Of a stretch of 5,653 nt of DNA, positions 4,608 to 5,653 are shown piece after piece (the first letter of the stretch is position 1; each line of letters starts with the position of its first letter). The notes beneath the pieces were generated by a model. It made no database searches and had not been told where the DNA came from. It was given only the letters and a program-made list of their open reading frames with translations. Both the position numbers and the translations under genes were made by a program. This DNA comes from Betaproteobacteria bacterium (GTDB lineage: Bacteria > Pseudomonadota > Gammaproteobacteria > Burkholderiales > SG8-41): the NCBI GenBank assembly GCA_025356695.1, contig JANXSE010000128.1, positions 1-5,653 on the forward strand, in the 5' to 3' direction.

Positions 4608-5653
4608 TTGAAACTCATCCCGCAAAGCCTGTTGTGGCGCACGATGCTGCTGCTGGCGCTGCTGCTGGTGGCCGGCAATTTCGCCTGGCTGCAGATCTTC
4701 CGTGTCTTTGAACGCGAACCGCGCGCGGCGCAGGTGGCACAGCAGATCTCAAGCGTGGTCAACCTGACGCGCTCGGCGCTGATCACCGCCAATCCAGCCA
4801 AACGTTTCGACCTGCTGCGCGACCTCTCCGAGCAGGAGGGCATACACGTGCATGCAGACGCACCCAACGAGCCGGTCGAACCGCTGCCCGACCGCCCGTT
4901 CGTGCGTCTGCTGACGGCGGAATTGCAGCGCCGCCTCGGCGACGGAACGCGTCTGCTCGCCTCGATCAACGGTGCGCGCGATGTGTGGATCAACTTTGAA
5001 ATCGACGACATCGAATACTGGGTGAGCCTGCCGCGCGAAAGCGTCGAGCGCACCGAACAGCTGCGCTGGCTGGGCTGGGGCCTGCTGGTGCTAGGACTGT
5101 CGGTGGCGGGCGCGTTTTTGATCGTCGCGCGCATCAACCGGCCGCTGCGCGAACTGACGCGCGCCGCCACAGAAATCGGGCGCGGCCAGTCGCCCGAACC
5201 GGTCAGCGAAACGGGGCCCAGCGAAATCCGCACACTCTCCAGCGCCTTCAACCAGATGTCGACCGACCTCAAACGTCTCGACGAAGACCGCGCCCTCCTG
5301 CTGGCTGGCGTTTCGCACGATCTGCGCACGCCGCTGGCGCGCATCCGCCTCGGCCTTGAAATGCTCGGCGACAAGTCCGACCCGTCGCTGATGGAAGGCA
5401 TGGTGCAGGACATCGCCGACATCGACGCGGTGATCAACCAGTTTCTCGATTTCGCGCGCATCAGCGGCGAACAAAGCGCGGCGACCGCCTGTAATCCCGA
5501 TGAAATCGTCAACGACGTGGTCGAGCGCTACAAACGCCAGTCAGTCGATGTCAGCGCGCGCTGCGGCGGCCTGCCGCCCATGCAGATGAAGTCGCTGGCA
5601 ATCCAGCGCCTGCTGACCAATCTGATCGACAACGCGCTGCGCCACGGCAGCCC
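4608..5653 (+). CDS. envZ: Osmosensor histidine kinase EnvZ, 3' truncated by window
   Basis: The first 348 codons of the inner-membrane sensor kinase that phosphorylates and dephosphorylates OmpR; the gene runs off the window. Features in order are a cytoplasmic N-tail (KLIPQSLLWRT), TM1 (about 13-31), a periplasmic sensor region (about 32-152), TM2 (about 153-174), a HAMP linker (about 175-227, with RINRPLRELTRAATEIGRG), the H box LLAGVSHDLRTPLARIRL with phosphoacceptor His237, and the N box NLIDNALRHG with Asn342. The nucleotide-binding G boxes lie beyond the edge. The start is inferred as TTG at 4608: the frame has no ATG or GTG upstream before a stop at 4566, and starting at the first ATG (4644) would remove the tail that resembles the SPRSSFARTLLL region of E. 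coli EnvZ. No Shine-Dalgarno is visible before the TTG, and the gap from ompR is 23 bp. Confidence 0.93.
   Translation, partial: MKLIPQSLLWRTMLLLALLLVAGNFAWLQIFRVFEREPRAAQVAQQISSVVNLTRSALITANPAKRFDLLRDLSEQEGIHVHADAPNEPVEPLPDRPFVRLLTAELQRRLGDGTRLLASINGARDVWINFEIDDIEYWVSLPRESVERTEQLRWLGWGLLVLGLSVAGAFLIVARINRPLRELTRAATEIGRGQSPEPVSETGPSEIRTLSSAFNQMSTDLKRLDEDRALLLAGVSHDLRTPLARIRLGLEMLGDKSDPSLMEGMVQDIADIDAVINQFLDFARISGEQSAATACNPDEIVNDVVERYKRQSVDVSARCGGLPPMQMKSLAIQRLLTNLIDNALRHGS

Noticed and set aside
4526..5512. Minus-strand 328-aa Ser/Arg-rich frame opposite envZ
   Set aside because: Composition is that of an antisense shadow, while the plus strand has the HAMP, H and N boxes of EnvZ in one uninterrupted frame.

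Overview
The window is GC-rich and its codon use fits a Gram-negative proteobacterium. The OmpR and EnvZ proteins at the right end, and the run of short secreted proteins on the left, point to a betaproteobacterium. That placement comes from recalled family resemblance and was not searched. The window holds two gene blocks that diverge from a 366-bp intergenic region (3493-3858).

Left block (minus strand, 3492 down to 15): four genes in the same direction with gaps of only 24-35 bp, so probably one operon. In transcription order they are (1) a 91-aa small basic exported protein of unknown function, (2) a 174-aa exported protein made of six CX6C units in a strict 21/19-residue alternation, which amounts to three 40-residue super-repeats, (3) a 474-aa DUF1800 protein with a Sec-type signal, and (4) a 386-aa DUF1501 protein with a twin-arginine signal. 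All four carry export signals, so the operon probably builds something in the periplasm or cell envelope. DUF1800 and DUF1501 genes are often found side by side, but their biochemical role is not established. A perfect TATAAT -10 hexamer lies 53-58 bp before the first gene.

Right block (plus strand, 3859 to the window edge): ompR, a complete response regulator with its phosphoacceptor Asp, followed after 23 bp by envZ, its membrane histidine kinase. envZ appears to start at a TTG codon without a Shine-Dalgarno sequence and is cut by the window end just after the N box.

The intergenic region holds the leftward promoter candidate, a 7-bp dyad, two copies of an 8-bp direct repeat, and an AT-rich patch next to ompR. 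That patch contains a near-palindrome and two 10-bp tandem half-sites whose layout resembles OmpR binding sites. If OmpR binds there, it could autoregulate and possibly also control the divergent envelope operon; this is inference. No RNA genes, CRISPR arrays, insertion sequences or convincing intrinsic terminators were seen. The most unusual item is the Cys-rich repeat protein and its linkage to DUF1800/DUF1501.
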